Assembly: GCA_007994965.1 (NCBI GenBank)
Contig: VOPW01000001.1
Location: 1,116,001 to 1,180,000 of the forward strand
Reading direction: 5' to 3'
DNA: 64,000 nt
Source of the DNA: Piscinibacter aquaticus
GTDB lineage: Bacteria > Pseudomonadota > Gammaproteobacteria > Burkholderiales > Burkholderiaceae_C
Shown: positions 21,428 to 31,222 of the stretch, one piece after another
Layout of the letters: every line of letters starts with the position of its first letter
How positions within the stretch are numbered: the first letter of the stretch is position 1
Position numbers and translations under genes: made by a program
The notes under the pieces: model-generated
The model's database searches: none
Told to the model about the DNA's origin: nothing
What the model saw: only the letters and a program-made list of their open reading frames with translations

Positions 21428-22057
21428 TCAGTGCCGCGGGAGCGATCCGCCCAGCATGCGCTCGACGTAACGCGCGATCAGATCGATCTCGAGGTTGACG
21501 CGGCTGCCCGCGCGCAGCGTGCCCAGCGTGGTGTTCTCGATGGTGTGCGGGATCAGGTTGATGCTGAACTCGCAGTGCTGCGGATGGTCGACCACGCGGT
21601 TGACCGTCAGGCTCACGCCGTTGACCGTGATCGAGCCCTTGTAGGCGAGGAAGCGGGCCAGGGCCGGCGGCGCGCTGACGCGCAGTTCCCACGATTCGCC
21701 CACCGGCTCGAAATGCGTGACCTCGCCGATGCCGTCGACGTGGCCGCTGACGAGATGCCCGCCGAGCCGGTCGTTCGCGCGCAGCGCCTTCTCGAGGTTG
21801 ACCGGGCCGGGCTGGCCGAGACCGGCGGTCTTCTCCAGGCTCTCGGCCGAGATGTCGATCGTGAAGCGCGCGGCGGCGGCGTCGAAGCTCGTGACCGTCA
21901 TGCAGGCACCGTTGAGCGCGATGCTGTCGCCGAGGCCCACGTCGTCGAGGTAGCCCGGGGGCGCCTGCAGCGTCAGGCGCAGACCGTGCGAGGCGTCGGC
22001 GCCGAGCGGGGTGGCGTCGACGATGCGGCCGACGCCGGTGATGATGCCGGTGAACAT
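21428..22057 (-). CDS. ribE: Riboflavin synthase, alpha subunit
   Basis: Intact, 209 residues, made of two lumazine-binding repeats. The first begins MFTGIITGVGRI and has GDSIALNGACMTVTSF; the second has LGGHLVSGHVDGIG and YKGSITVNGVSLTVNRV. It dismutates two molecules of dimethylribityllumazine to riboflavin. It is 44 bases downstream of ribD and 45 bases upstream of ribBA. Confidence 0.96.
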   Translation of the reverse strand: MFTGIITGVGRIVDATPLGADASHGLRLTLQAPPGYLDDVGLGDSIALNGACMTVTSFDAAAARFTIDISAESLEKTAGLGQPGPVNLEKALRANDRLGGHLVSGHVDGIGEVTHFEPVGESWELRVSAPPALARFLAYKGSITVNGVSLTVNRVVDHPQHCEFSINLIPHTIENTTLGTLRAGSRVNLEIDLIARYVERMLGGSLPRH

Positions 22058-22101
22058 GCCGTGATTGTCGCAGGCCGCGCTGCGCCGGCGTCGCGTGGGC
22101 G

Positions 22102-23213
22102 TCAGAAGTCCTCGCGGCCGGCAGGGCGGGCGATCAGGCGGAGGTCGTCGCCGATGCGTTCGACGCTGGTCCAGCGCAGATCGAGCGTGTCTTCCAGCCG
22201 CTCGAGCGGGCCGAAGGCCGCCAGTTCGCGGCCAACGCCGAGCAGGCGCGGCGCCATGTAGACGAGAAACTCGTCGACCGGGCCCTCGCGCACCAGCGAG
22301 CCATTGAGCTTGTGGCCGGCCTCGACGTGCAGTTCATTGACACCGCGACGCGCGAGGTCGGCCAGCATCGCGGCCAGATCGACCTTGCCGCCGGCGCCCG
22401 GCACGAAGGCGATCTCGGCGCCTGCGGCACGCAGCACCGCCTCGCGACCGGCATCGGGCTGCGCCGCATAGATCAGCACCGCGCCGGGCGGCGCGAGCAG
22501 CTTCGCGGTGGGCGGCGTCTCCAGGCGTGAATCGACCACCACGCGCATCGGTTGGCGCGGCGTGTCGACGAGTCGCACGTCCAGCCGCGGGTCGTCGTCG
22601 TGCACGGTGCCGACGCCGGTGAGCACCGCGCTCGCCCGGCGACGGAAGGCGTGGCCGTCGGTGCGCGCAGCGTGCCCCGTGATCCATTGGCTGACGCCGT
22701 TGGTGAGCGCGGTGCGGCCATCGAGCGACACAGCCGTCTTCATGCGAACCCACGGTCGGCCGCGCACGACGCGCGAGAAGAAGCCGATGTTCAGTTCTCG
22801 CGCCTCGCGGGCAAGCAAGCCTTCCTCGACGGCGATGCCGGCGCGCGCAGCCGCGCGGCGCCCTGGCCGGCCACCTGCGGAAACGGATCGACCAGCGCCA
22901 TCACGACACGGCCCAGGCGCGCCTCGATCAGCGCATCGCAGCACGGCGGCGTGCGGCCGTGGTGCGCGCAGGGCTCCAGCGTCACGTAGGCGGTGGCACC
23001 GTGCACGATCTCGCGCCATGCCGCCGCATCGCGCAGCGCCATCACTTCGGCATGCGGCCCGCCGGCCTGCTGGGTGCGGCCGCGGCCGATCACGCGGCCG
23101 TCGGGCGCGACGATCACGCAGCCCACGCGCGGGTTCGGCTCGGTCAGGCCGATCGACTGCTCGGCCAGCGCGAGCGCCTCGTGCATCGGGGTCGGGAAGT
23201 GCGGCGTGCTCAT
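22102..23213 (-). CDS. ribD: Bifunctional diaminohydroxyphosphoribosylaminopyrimidine deaminase/reductase
   Basis: About 370 residues. The N-terminal deaminase carries the zinc site GGPHAEVMAL and TLEPCAHHGRTPPC; the C-terminal reductase carries VRMKTAVSLDGRTAL, QWITG and HVEAGHKLNGSLV. ATG at 23213. One frameshift near 22855 is repaired by restoring a G to read LRAAGIAVEEGLL. It catalyses steps two and three of riboflavin synthesis and heads the local rib run, 37 bases after the last pilin gene. Confidence 0.92.
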
Positions 23214-23250
23214 GCGCCGGATTGTCTCGCGGCGGCGGTGAGCGGGCAGT

Positions 23251-23685
23251 TCAGCGCGGCAGCAGGCGCTGCGCGGCCAGCGCAGGTTCGTGCGCCGCGA
23301 TCACCGTCGACAGGGTTACCTGCTGGTCTTCGCCGCGCCGGTCCGTCCAGGCCACGCGGACGTCGACAGTCCACACGCCGGGCCGGGCGGCATCGACGCG
23401 GCGCTCCAGTGCATACCGCGGGCTGCCGAGATCGTCGGGTTCCTGGGTGTAGGCGTGGCTGGCGATGGCCGCATGGCCCTCGAGCGATGTGAAACCGCGC
23501 AGCCCTTCGAGGTCCTGCTGCGCCAGCCGCACGGCCTCGCTGCGCTGCCGGGCCGTCTCGGCATGTGCGCGCAACTCCGGCTGAACGCGCAGCAGCGCGA
23601 TCAGGCCGATGGCCAGAACCGCAGAGGCGACCAGACATTCGATCAGCGTGAAGCCGCGCTGGGGGCGGCGCGTGAAGGTCGACAT
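23251..23685 (-). CDS. pilV: PilV-like minor pilin (type IV prepilin)
   Basis: Intact, 144 residues. The prepilin cleavage motif is RGFTLIECLVASAVLAIGLIALL with G before F and E at mature position 5 (about residues 10-32). The globular part is short and basic, with VWTVDVRVAWTDRRGEDQQ, which is typical of PilV in minor pilin operons. Fifth and last gene of the cluster in its direction. Confidence 0.8.
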   Translation of the reverse strand: MSTFTRRPQRGFTLIECLVASAVLAIGLIALLRVQPELRAHAETARQRSEAVRLAQQDLEGLRGFTSLEGHAAIASHAYTQEPDDLGSPRYALERRVDAARPGVWTVDVRVAWTDRRGEDQQVTLSTVIAAHEPALAAQRLLPR

Positions 23686-23703
23686 CGAGACTCCCTTGCG
23701 AGA

Positions 23704-24708
23704 TCAGAAGTCGCGCCAGCTTCCGGGCAGGCGCACGAAGCTGCCATGGCGCGTCTGCAGTGCTTCGAGCACGACGGCATCGCGGGCCAGATCGAGCGAG
23801 GCATCGCCTGCGGCCGGTCCTTCGCTGAGCAGGGCGCCGCGCACGATCGCCGACGGCGCCGCCCAGGACAGACTGGCCGCATGCACGACGCCGTGCAGCT
23901 GCACCGCACCCTGCAAATGCAGGGCGCCGCTGGCGACGATCAGCATCGGGCGCTCGGGCGTGCCCAGCACCAGCGGGCCGCGCAGCAGCACGTCGCCGGG
24001 AAACGCCACCAGCGTGATGCCCTGCGCCGCCGCGACGGCGAGGGCCTCGCCGCAGTCGCCCTGGCAGTCGAGCCGGTGCACGGCGGGCTGGCGCTGCCAC
24101 CAGTCCCTCGGCAGGCCGAAGTGCCGAACGAAGAAGGCGTTGGCAGTCTCGCTCGCGCTCCTCACCGTCAACGCGGTGGCCGGCGGGTGGGGCAGGGCCG
24201 GCTGAAGCTCGACGAGAGTGGTGTGCTGCGCGCTCGCGTCGCGCTGTCGACCGCTGGCGACGAGCCGCAGCTGGCCGACCGCGGCGCCTGCCTCGACGCT
24301 CAGGCTGAACGAAGGCTCGCCAGCGGCTGCGCCGGCCGCGATGTCCGCGCAGCGGCAGGTCCAGCCGGCCGGCTCCCGCGAGCAGGCGGGGTGCCGCCCA
24401 CGTGGTGCGAAGCTGGCCAGCGAGGTGTCGAGCTGGAGCTCGCGGAAGCTCCGCGTGGCCAGCGGCGAAGGCCGGCAGTCGCTGCCGACGCGTGTGCCGT
24501 CGTTGAGCATTGCCGTGGCCCAGTCCAGCCCGGCCTCGGCGGCGGCCTCGAACGCGGCCGCCGCGTGCGTCTGATTCATCGACTGTCGCCATTCGAGCAA
24601 CAGGTTGCGGTTCGCGGCCCACAGGGTGATCAGCATCGCCGCCAGCAGCGCCAGCGTGATCGCGAGGGTGACGGCACCGCGCTGATGGCGTGGGCAGGGG
24701 TTCGTCAT
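23704..24708 (-). CDS. pilX: PilX-like pilus assembly protein
   Basis: Intact, 334 residues. The N-terminus (HQRGAVTLAITLALLAAMLITLW, then NRNLLLEWRQSMNQTHAAAAFEAAEAG-like sequence) is characteristic of PilX proteins, which lack the FTLIE consensus. The long remainder resembles nothing specific, though HLQGAVQLHGVVHAAS suggests a beta-rich fold. It has several cysteine pairs (TCRCAD, DCQGDCGE-like) suited to periplasmic disulfides. It lies 12 bases after pilW. Assignment rests on N-terminus and gene order. Confidence 0.7.
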   Translation of the reverse strand: MTNPCPRHQRGAVTLAITLALLAAMLITLWAANRNLLLEWRQSMNQTHAAAAFEAAAEAGLDWATAMLNDGTRVGSDCRPSPLATRSFRELQLDTSLASFAPRGRHPACSREPAGWTCRCADIAAGAAAGEPSFSLSVEAGAAVGQLRLVASGRQRDASAQHTTLVELQPALPHPPATALTVRSASETANAFFVRHFGLPRDWWQRQPAVHRLDCQGDCGEALAVAAAQGITLVAFPGDVLLRGPLVLGTPERPMLIVASGALHLQGAVQLHGVVHAASLSWAAPSAIVRGALLSEGPAAGDASLDLARDAVVLEALQTRHGSFVRLPGSWRDF

Positions 24709-24720
24709 CGGGTTTTCTCC

Positions 24721-25362
24721 TCAGGCGGGGCAAGCGCCCCTCAGCGTGTCGTTGCGCAGGCGAACGAGGGTGTCGAGGCGGCGAACCAGTGAAGGATCGT
24801 CGGCAGCGCGCGCCGTGATGCCCACGGCGATGCGGCGCACCTCTACCGCGGCTTCGCAGCTGCCTCCGGGCGGGCAGGGCCGTTCGCAATGGTCGAGCAG
24901 CGACACGCGCTCGATGCGTGGCTGCACCACGAATTCGGTGACGACCAGCGTGCCCGCATCGGTCAGTGCCTGCCAGTTGCCGGTGCCGAGCAGCAGCTCG
25001 ATCACCCCGCGGCGCAGGCGCAGCCCGAACTGTTCGTTGCCGTCGAGCGTGTGGTTCTCGGTCGTGTCGCGCGAGAAGGCGAACGAGGCTGCATCGGAGG
25101 CCGCGGCCTGCGGTGCGAAGGCCGCATAAGGGTTGGGCGCGGAAGCCGCCGGTGCGGCCCAGTGGCCGGCGCGGCGCAAGTCGCGGGCGATCACGTCGCC
25201 GGCGCTGCGCAGTTCCTGCATCAGCCGCATCGCGGCGGTGGCCTGCCGGTGTTCGCGCCACTGTTCGGCAAAGGCTGCGAGTGCGGCGGCAGCCACGAAC
25301 AGGCCGAGCGCCGGGCCGACCATCAGTTCCACCAGCGAGAGCCCGGTCTGCTGCGTGCGCAT
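24721..25362 (-). CDS. pilW: PilW-like minor pilin
   Basis: Intact, 213 residues. Prepilin motif TGLSLVELMVGPALGLFVAAA (cleavage before L, Glu at +5), then GDVIARDLRRAGHWA, typical of PilW. The C-terminal part has VEVRRIAVGITARAADDPS and a Cys-rich segment (DHCERPCPPGGSC). It overlaps no neighbour; pilE ends 12 bases upstream. Confidence 0.82.
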   Translation of the reverse strand: MRTQQTGLSLVELMVGPALGLFVAAAALAAFAEQWREHRQATAAMRLMQELRSAGDVIARDLRRAGHWAAPAASAPNPYAAFAPQAAASDAASFAFSRDTTENHTLDGNEQFGLRLRRGVIELLLGTGNWQALTDAGTLVVTEFVVQPRIERVSLLDHCERPCPPGGSCEAAVEVRRIAVGITARAADDPSLVRRLDTLVRLRNDTLRGACPA

Positions 25363-25374
25363 CGTGGCACCTGC

Positions 25375-25825
25375 TCAGAAGGCCCAGCAGCGGCGGTTCG
25401 CAGCGGCGTCGTTGGCCACGCGCTCGTCGCTGCCCGGCACGCGTCGCCGACCCGGCAAGCACCGTCAGGCGCAGTTGCCGGCAGGTGGCGTCGCCGGCCT
25501 GGGCGCCGCTGGCCAGCGCCACGGCCACATAGCCCTGGAGGTCCGCTTCGGCAATGGTGATCCGGTAGTGGCCGGCGCTGGTGCGGTTTGGCAGGCGAAG
25601 CTCTTCGAGGCTGCCGTAGCGGCCGCGGTTGGCGTAGTACCGCTCCTGTGCGATCTGCACCTGCGCCATCGTGAGCATCGCCTCGGCGCGGCGGGCCTTC
25701 TGCAGGCTGCCCTGGAAGCTCGGCCGGGCCGGGCTCGACAGCACGCTGGCCACGCCCAGCATGGTGACGATCTCGATCAGCGTGAAGCCGCGGCTGCCGC
25801 GGTGCGAAGTCGAATGACGGTTCAT
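25375..25825 (-). CDS. pilE: PilE-like type IV pilin
   Basis: About 149 residues. Prepilin motif RGFTLIEIVTMLGVASVL near the N-terminus, then LQKARRAEAMLTMAQVQIAQERYYANRGRYGSL, the PilE pattern, and ATCRQLRLTVLA. A break near 25445 moves the frame so that the protein ends DERVANDAAANRRCWAF, with the disulfide-forming second Cys of PilE, at the TGA 25375-25377. The repaired C-terminus matches the family, which argues for a sequence error. Confidence 0.8.
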
Positions 25826-25850
25826 GGCGGGTCTCCTCGGGGTGAAAGGT

Positions 25851-26371
25851 TCAGCAGGCGCGGTAGCCGGGCACGGCCGCATCGGGCGAACAGCTGCGCA
25901 CACGGCCCATCACGTTGACCACGTGGTGGATGGCGCGGCCGTCGGCGCCGATCACGCGCCGGTGGCGGTGGGTGTGGCGGTGCCGTGCAGCGGATCGAAG
26001 GCAATCGAGGCGGCGTTGGACTGCAGCGTGATGCGCTGGGGCGTCGAAACGCTGCGGATCACCGCGCTGCCCGACTCGCAGAGGGCGACGCCATCGGCCG
26101 CACAGTGGCAGCTGCCAGCCGGCCCGGTGTGCAGCAGATAGCAGCCGGCGGCGTCGTCGCGGTTCACGCGCACCACGCGGTTGCGAGCGATGGCTTCATT
26201 GCGCGCCAGCTGCAGATCGGCGGCCAGCTGCGTGGCCGTACCGTCGAGGCGGCGCTGTTCGACGAGCCGCTGCAGCCCCGGCGTGGCGGCCGTGGCTGCG
26301 GCGGCGACGATGCCGACGACGACGGCCGCTTCGACGAGCGTCAGGCCGTGTTGTGCTGCTCTGGTTTCCAT
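25851..26371 (-). CDS. fimT: FimT/GspH-like pseudopilin
   Basis: About 173 residues. The N-terminus reads HGLTLVEAAVVVGIVAAAATAAT, then ATQLAADLQLARNEAIARNRVVRV, the FimT/GspH signature. After a break near 25957 the C-terminus reads VVNVMGRVRSCSPDAAVPGYRAC and ends at 25851, as in FimT proteins. First gene of the minor pilin cluster (fimT, pilE, pilW, pilX, pilV in transcription order); no pilY1 is present between them. Confidence 0.8.
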
Positions 26372-26500
26372 GTCGTGCTCCGCTGATGCGATGCACGAAC
26401 TCTAGGAATCGGGCCGGCTTGCGCGTCCCGCGCAAGGGCGGAGGGCCGGGCCCCGCAGCGGTGCCCCTGGCCGTGGGGTCCCCCGGGCGGGGGAGCAAGT

Positions 26501-26944
26501 TCAAATGTCCCGGATGAGCTGCCGGAACTCGTCCACGTCCTCGAAGGAACGGTAGACGGAGGCGAAGCGCACGTAGGCCACCTTGTCGATGCGCTTGAGC
26601 TCGCGCATCACCAGTTCCCCCAGCCGGGTGGAGGTGACTTCCTTCGCACCGCTGTTGAGCAGCTTCTCCTGGATACGGTCGACCGCGGCGTCGATCTGCT
26701 CGACGCTCACCGGCCGCTTGCGCAGCGCCAGCGCCATCGAGGCGCGCAGCTTGGGCAGCTCGAACTCGGCGCGCGTGCCGTCCTTCTTGACGACGGACGG
26801 CAGCGCGATCTCGGCACGCTCGTAGGTGGTGAAGCGCTTGTCGCAGTGCGTGCAGCGCCGCCGCCGGCGGATCTGGTCGCCCTCGTCGGATTCGCGGGTC
26901 TCGACGACCTGCGTGTCGACGTGGCCGCAGAACGGGCAGCGCAT
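26501..26944 (-). CDS. nrdR: Transcriptional repressor NrdR
   Basis: Intact, 147 residues. N-terminal zinc ribbon CPFC (3-6) and CTHC (31-34), then an ATP-cone ([20 protein letters not shown] to [23 protein letters not shown]). It represses ribonucleotide reductase genes in response to dATP/ATP. It lies downstream of glyA, as in many proteobacteria. Confidence 0.97.
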   Translation of the reverse strand: MRCPFCGHVDTQVVETRESDEGDQIRRRRRCTHCDKRFTTYERAEIALPSVVKKDGTRAEFELPKLRASMALALRKRPVSVEQIDAAVDRIQEKLLNSGAKEVTSTRLGELVMRELKRIDKVAYVRFASVYRSFEDVDEFRQLIRDI

Positions 26945-27020
26945 GCCGAACCTACCGGCCGCCGCCGAGCCGCCTCAAGGCGGCCGGGCACCGGGGGCAG
27001 CGAAGGCGCGAAGCGACAAG
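26945..27020 (-). repeat. REP-like palindromic intergenic element (copy A, inverted)
   Basis: Between glyA and nrdR. Read on the minus strand it gives CGCTTCGCGCCTTCGCTG, then CCCCCGGTGCCCGGCCGCC and a GCCGCCTTGAGGCGGC hairpin. This resembles the elements at 39198, 48675 and 60775, each placed straight after a stop codon. Confidence 0.5.
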
Positions 27021-27031
27021 CATGGGGGCTG

Positions 27032-28279
27032 TCACCGATACACGGGGAAGTCGCGCGTCAGCGCCGCCACCTTGGCGCGCACCGCGGCGATGTTGGCCTC
27101 GTCGTGCGGCTTGTCGAGCACGTCGGCGATCAGGTTGGCGGTCAGCCGGGCCTGCTCTTCCTTGAAGCCGCGCGTGGTCATCGCCGGCGAGCCCAGGCGG
27201 ATGCCGCTCGTGACCATCGGCTTCTGCGGATCGTTCGGGATGCCGTTCTTGTTGCAGGTCATGTGGGCGGCGCCGAGGATGGCCTCCGCTTCCTTGCCCG
27301 TCAGGCCCTTGGGGCGCAGGTCGACCAGCATCACGTGGCTCTCGGTGCGGCCGCTGACGATGCGCAGGCCGCGCTGAACGAGCGTCTCGGCCATCGCCGC
27401 GGCGTTCTTCACCACCTGCTGCTGGTAGGTCTTGAACTCGGGCGACAGCGCCTCCTTGAAGGCCACCGCCTTGCCGGCGATCACGTGCATCAGCGGCCCG
27501 CCCTGGATGCCGGGGAAGATCGCGCTGTTGACCTTCTTGGCGATCTCCTCGCCGCGCATCAGGATCAGGCCGCCGCGGCCGCGCAGCGTCTTGTGCGTGG
27601 TCGTGGTGACCACGTCGGCGAACGGCACCGGGTTCGGGTAGACGCCCGCGGCGATCAGGCCGGCGTAGTGGGCCATGTCGACCATGAAGTAGGCGCCGAT
27701 GGCCTTGGCGACCTTGGCGAAGCGCTCGAAGTCGATGCGCAGCGCATAGGCCGAGGCGCCGGCGATGATCAGCTTCGGCTTGTGCTCGTGTGCCGGGCGC
27801 TCCATCGCGTCGTAGTCGATCTCTTCCTTGGCGTTCAGGCCGTAGCTCACCACCTTGAACCACTTGCCGCTCATGTTCAGCGGCATGCCATGGGTGAGGT
27901 GGCCGCCTTCGGCCAGGCTCATGCCCATGATGGTGTCGCCCGGCTGCAGCAGGCCGAAGAACACGCCCTGGTTGGCCTGCGAGCCGGAGTTCGGCTGCAC
28001 GTTCGCGAATTCGGCGCCGAACAGCTGCTTGGCGCGATCGATCGCCAGCTGCTCGACCACGTCGACGTTCTCGCAACCACCGTAATAGCGCTTGCCCGGG
28101 TAACCCTCGGCGTACTTGTTGGTCAGCTGCGAGCCCTGTGCGGCCATCACGGCCGGCGAGGCGTAGTTCTCCGAGGCGATCAGCTCGATGTGATCTTCCT
28201 GGCGCTGGTTCTCGCGCTGGATGGCGGCCCAGATCTCGGGGTCGACGTTGGCAACGGTGGAGACAGTACGGTCGAACAT
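27032..28279 (-). CDS. glyA: Serine hydroxymethyltransferase
   Basis: Converts serine and tetrahydrofolate to glycine and methylene-tetrahydrofolate. Intact, 415 residues. Markers: [36 protein letters not shown], the PLP lysine in [15 protein letters not shown] (about residue 230), and [16 protein letters not shown]. In this window it is the link between folate C1 metabolism and the H4MPT island, and could feed a serine cycle, but glycine/serine housekeeping alone would explain it. It is preceded by a ZTP riboswitch. Confidence 0.97.
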   Translation of the reverse strand: MFDRTVSTVANVDPEIWAAIQRENQRQEDHIELIASENYASPAVMAAQGSQLTNKYAEGYPGKRYYGGCENVDVVEQLAIDRAKQLFGAEFANVQPNSGSQANQGVFFGLLQPGDTIMGMSLAEGGHLTHGMPLNMSGKWFKVVSYGLNAKEEIDYDAMERPAHEHKPKLIIAGASAYALRIDFERFAKVAKAIGAYFMVDMAHYAGLIAAGVYPNPVPFADVVTTTTHKTLRGRGGLILMRGEEIAKKVNSAIFPGIQGGPLMHVIAGKAVAFKEALSPEFKTYQQQVVKNAAAMAETLVQRGLRIVSGRTESHVMLVDLRPKGLTGKEAEAILGAAHMTCNKNGIPNDPQKPMVTSGIRLGSPAMTTRGFKEEQARLTANLIADVLDKPHDEANIAAVRAKVAALTRDFPVYR

Positions 28280-28311
28280 GACGGCAGTCCTTGACAGCAG
28301 AGGTTCCCGGC

Positions 28312-28336
28312 GCAGGTCGCGCGTGACGCGACCGCA
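28312..28336 (-). promoter_or_regulatory. Hairpin between ZTP aptamer and glyA (possible expression platform)
   Basis: A 7-bp perfect stem GGTCGCG (28315-28321) with CGCGACC (28327-28333) directly follows the aptamer in the transcript. No run of U follows, so it is not a classical terminator. It may be part of a switch that controls translation or Rho access, which is an inference from position. Confidence 0.4.
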
Positions 28337-28337
28337 G

Positions 28338-28452
28338 GGCTGCCCAGGCGAACGGCGGATGCGATGGCCGAAAGCGTCGGCCACCGACCACGCTTCCCGG
28401 TGGTACACCACCTCAGGGCCCGGGGCGGGGCCGCATCGCCAGTCGCGCGGTG
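28338..28452 (-). promoter_or_regulatory. ZTP riboswitch (pfl motif) upstream of glyA
   Basis: Read on the minus strand, the leader carries the conserved pieces of the pfl/ZTP aptamer in order: GCGACTGGCGATG (28447-28435), then GGTGGTGTACCACC followed by GGGAAGCG (about 28412-28391), and finally CCGTTCGCCTGGGCAG (about 28355-28340). The first subdomain and the CGCCTGGGCA end are the two halves that join through a pseudoknot around ZTP/ZMP. glyA is a known target of this riboswitch class, since ZMP accumulates when 10-formyl-THF is short. Expected effect: glyA is turned on when folate C1 units run low. Confidence 0.88.
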
Positions 28453-28482
28453 GCGGAAGTGTAGCGGAGGGTCGCCGGCGGC

Positions 28483-29391
28483 TCAGTGCAGCAGGGCGAC
28501 CTGCTCGGCGGTCTCGGCACCGTCGGCCGGGGCCTTGGCCGGCTGTGTGGCGTTGCGCTGGGCGGCGGAGGCCGCCGGGGCCGGCAGCGACACCGGAATC
28601 AGCGCCACGTTGGCCGGCACGGTCTTGCCGGCGGCGACCATGCGCAGGTTGTTCTGCTCGGCCAGCACCTTGCCGGCGTAGCCGCCGTCGTCTTCGAGAT
28701 TGGCCGCGCCGACGCGGTAGCGCAGTCCGGCTTCGAGGCTGCCCGCGCGGGCGATGCATTCCTTCAGCACCTGCACGCCGACGCGCAGGTTGGTCACCGG
28801 GTCGAAGGCCGCATGGTTGCCGCCGAAGGGCTCGTACTTGTCGTCGTGCACCTTGGTCATCACCTGCATCAGGCCCTGGGCGCCGACGCTGCTCTGCGCG
28901 AACGGGTTGAAACTCGACTCGACGGCCATGATGGCCAGGATCAGCGTCGGATCCAGCCCGGCGCGCTCGCCGACGTGCCGGGCTTCCTGGACGAGGCGGC
29001 TGATCGGCTCCGGCGCCACGCGGTAGCGGCGCGAGATCCACAGCGCCACCGCGGCCTGCTGGCGGCTGAGCTGCTTCGGGTCGGCCGCCGTGGCGCGGCT
29101 GATGGCGTCGGGCTCGCTGAGCTGCTGGGCCAGCAGCTCGGCCGGCTCGGCGCGCGCTTCCTGGCGGGCCTGCAGCCAGCCCAGGGCCTGCGTTTCCACC
29201 GCATGGCGCAGTTCCGGCTTGCCCAGCGCGAACAAGGCGGCGGCCACGATCAGCAGGCCGATCAGTGCCAGCATGTTGTGGCTGACCTCGAGCAAGCCCT
29301 GCCCGACGTCCTTCAGGAACACCGTGGCCGACTCGCCGATGGCATCGCGCACCTTCGAGGCACGCGTGAGGCATCGCTTCAGCGTCGTCAT
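28483..29391 (-). CDS. Membrane-anchored lytic transglycosylase
   Basis: Intact, 302 residues. A hydrophobic anchor ([20 protein letters not shown], about residues 40-60) precedes an SLT domain with [28 protein letters not shown], in which the Glu of VESSFNP is catalytic, then [28 protein letters not shown] at 29391 has a good ribosome-binding site (AAAGGAG). It cleaves peptidoglycan at the inner-membrane face of the periplasm. An Ala/Pro-rich tail has no known role. Confidence 0.88.
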   Translation of the reverse strand: MTTLKRCLTRASKVRDAIGESATVFLKDVGQGLLEVSHNMLALIGLLIVAAALFALGKPELRHAVETQALGWLQARQEARAEPAELLAQQLSEPDAISRATAADPKQLSRQQAAVALWISRRYRVAPEPISRLVQEARHVGERAGLDPTLILAIMAVESSFNPFAQSSVGAQGLMQVMTKVHDDKYEPFGGNHAAFDPVTNLRVGVQVLKECIARAGSLEAGLRYRVGAANLEDDGGYAGKVLAEQNNLRMVAAGKTVPANVALIPVSLPAPAASAAQRNATQPAKAPADGAETAEQVALLH

Positions 29392-29665
29392 GTCACTCCT
29401 TTCGCACCGCCTTCCCCGGAGGGCCCTGCGCCGGTGGCGCCGGGGGCGACGGTGATAATCGTTGACCGGTCTGGAGATGCCGTCTTGCGCGGCGTGTCCC
29501 GGCGGAGATTCGGATCGCGTCCGATCGTGGCAGCGGCTCGGCTGCCCTTCTATCCCTGCACCGAGGGCCTGGGGTAATCCCGTAGCGGTGCAAACGGCGC
29601 GAATTCTAGGAAGCCATTTCATAACCGGTCAAGACTAAGAACTTGATCCTTAATTACGATTTCGT

Positions 29666-31222
29666 ATGAAATACCGGGATCTCCGTGAGTTCGTGGCGGG
29701 CCTCGAGGCGCTTGGCGAGCTGCGCCGCGTGGCCGAGCCAGTCTCCGTGCGGCTGGAAATGACAGCGGTCAGTGACTTCGTGCTGCGTTCCGGCGGCCCG
29801 GCACTTTTTTTCGAGAAGCCCGACGGTTACAAATTCCCGGTCCTCGCGAACCTGTTCGGCACACCGCGCCGCGTGGCGCTGGGCATGGGTGCCACCGAGG
29901 TGAACGAGCTGCGCGACGTGGGCCGTCTGCTGGCCCGGCTGAAGGAGCCGAGCCTCCCAAGGGCCTGAAGGACACCGGCCGCTTGTTACAGATGGCCAAG
30001 GCGATCTGGGACATGAAGCCGGCCAGCGTGCGGCAGGCGGCGTGCCAGGAGGTGGTGCTGGAGGGGGCGGACGTCGACCTGACCCGGCTGCCGGTGCAGA
30101 CGTGCTGGCCGGGCGACGCCGGCCCCTCATTACATGGGGGTTGGTGGTCACACGCGGCCCGCAGGGCGGGCCGAATGCCCGCGCCCGCCAGAACCTGGGC
30201 ATCTACCGGCAGCAGGTGATCGGTCGTCGCCGGTGATCATGCGCTGGCTCGCGCACCGCGGCGGCGCGCTGGACTTCCGCGAGTTCGCGCTGGCCAAGCC
30301 GGGCCAGCCGTTCCCGATGGTGGTGGCGCTGGGCGCCGACCCGGCCACCATCCTCGGCGCCGTGACACCGGTGCCCGACACGCTCTCTGAATATCAGTTC
30401 GCCGGCCTGCTGCGCGGCAGCCGCACCGAGGTGGCGGAGACCGGGCAGGGCGACGCCGGCGTGATGCTGCAGGTGCCGGCCAGTGCCGAGTTCGTGCTCG
30501 AAGGCAGCATTCCGCCGGCGGAGAAGGGATGGACGGGCGTCAGCGAGCACGGCGTACCGCTGAAGGAAATGAACGGCTACCTGCATGCCCTCGAAGGCCC
30601 GTTCGGCGACCACACCGGCTATTACAACGAGCAGGACTGGTTCCCGGTGTTCGAGCTTTCGCGCATCACCCACCGGCGAGACCCGATCTATCACTCCACC
30701 TACACCGGCAAGCCGCCGGACGAGCCGGCAGTCCTCGGCGTGGCGCTGAACGAAGTCTTCGTGCCGATCCTGCAGAAGCAGTTTCCGGAGATCGTCGACT
30801 TCTACCTGCCGCCCGAAGGCTGCAGCTACCGCATGGCGATCATCAGCATCCGCAAGGCCTACCCGGGCCATGCCAAGCGGGTGATGTTCGGGCTGTGGAG
30901 CTTCCTGCGCCAGTTCATGTACACCAAGTTCATCGTGGTGACCGACGACGACGTCGACATCCGCCGCTGGGACGAGGTGATCTGGGCCATCACCACCCGA
31001 ATGGATCCGGTGCGCGACACCACGCTGGTGGAGAACACACCGATCGACTACCTCGACTTCGCCTCGCCGGTGAGCGGCCTGGGCGGCAAGATGGGCCTGG
31101 ACGCCACCAACAAGTGGCCGGGCGAGACGCAGCGCGAATGGGGCCGCTCGATCCGCATGGATGCAGCGGTGGAGCAGCGCGTGGCCGGCGTGATCGCGCA
31201 GATCATGAAGCCGGTGGCCTGA
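29666..31222 (+). CDS. ubiD: 4-hydroxy-3-polyprenylbenzoate decarboxylase
   Basis: UbiD uses prenylated FMN to decarboxylate the ubiquinone precursor. About 518 residues starting [22 protein letters not shown]. Markers: [44 protein letters not shown], the [19 protein letters not shown] region, and [26 protein letters not shown]. Three breaks are explained by single losses: near 29958 (C in a run), 30125 (five C to four) and 30225 (G in CCGGG). Divergent from the transglycosylase gene. Confidence 0.93.

Noticed and set aside
20267..23250. An FMN riboswitch for the rib genes
   Set aside because: Gaps before ribD, ribE and ribBA are 37-45 bases, too short for the aptamer, and no conserved segments were seen.
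23210..25903. A very long open frame of almost 900 codons on the minus strand covering the pilin genes
   Set aside because: It joins pieces of pilE with out-of-frame sequence; the real pilW, pilX and pilV lie in other frames with prepilin or PilX N-termini. High GC makes such long open frames common.
26418..26436. CTTGCGCG/CGCGCAAG hairpin as a terminator between fimT and nrdR
   Set aside because: No T-run follows on either strand; it may be only part of the repeat-rich spacer.
27032..29374. glyA read as part of a 780-residue protein
   Set aside because: The residues before [15 protein letters not shown] are from the ZTP riboswitch and the transglycosylase gene in a wrong frame. GlyA has its normal length from ATG 28279.
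29640..29671. TTGATC and TATGAA as a promoter for ubiD
   Set aside because: Spacing is acceptable, but the -10 would overlap the ATG start codon, which is not usable for the canonical start.
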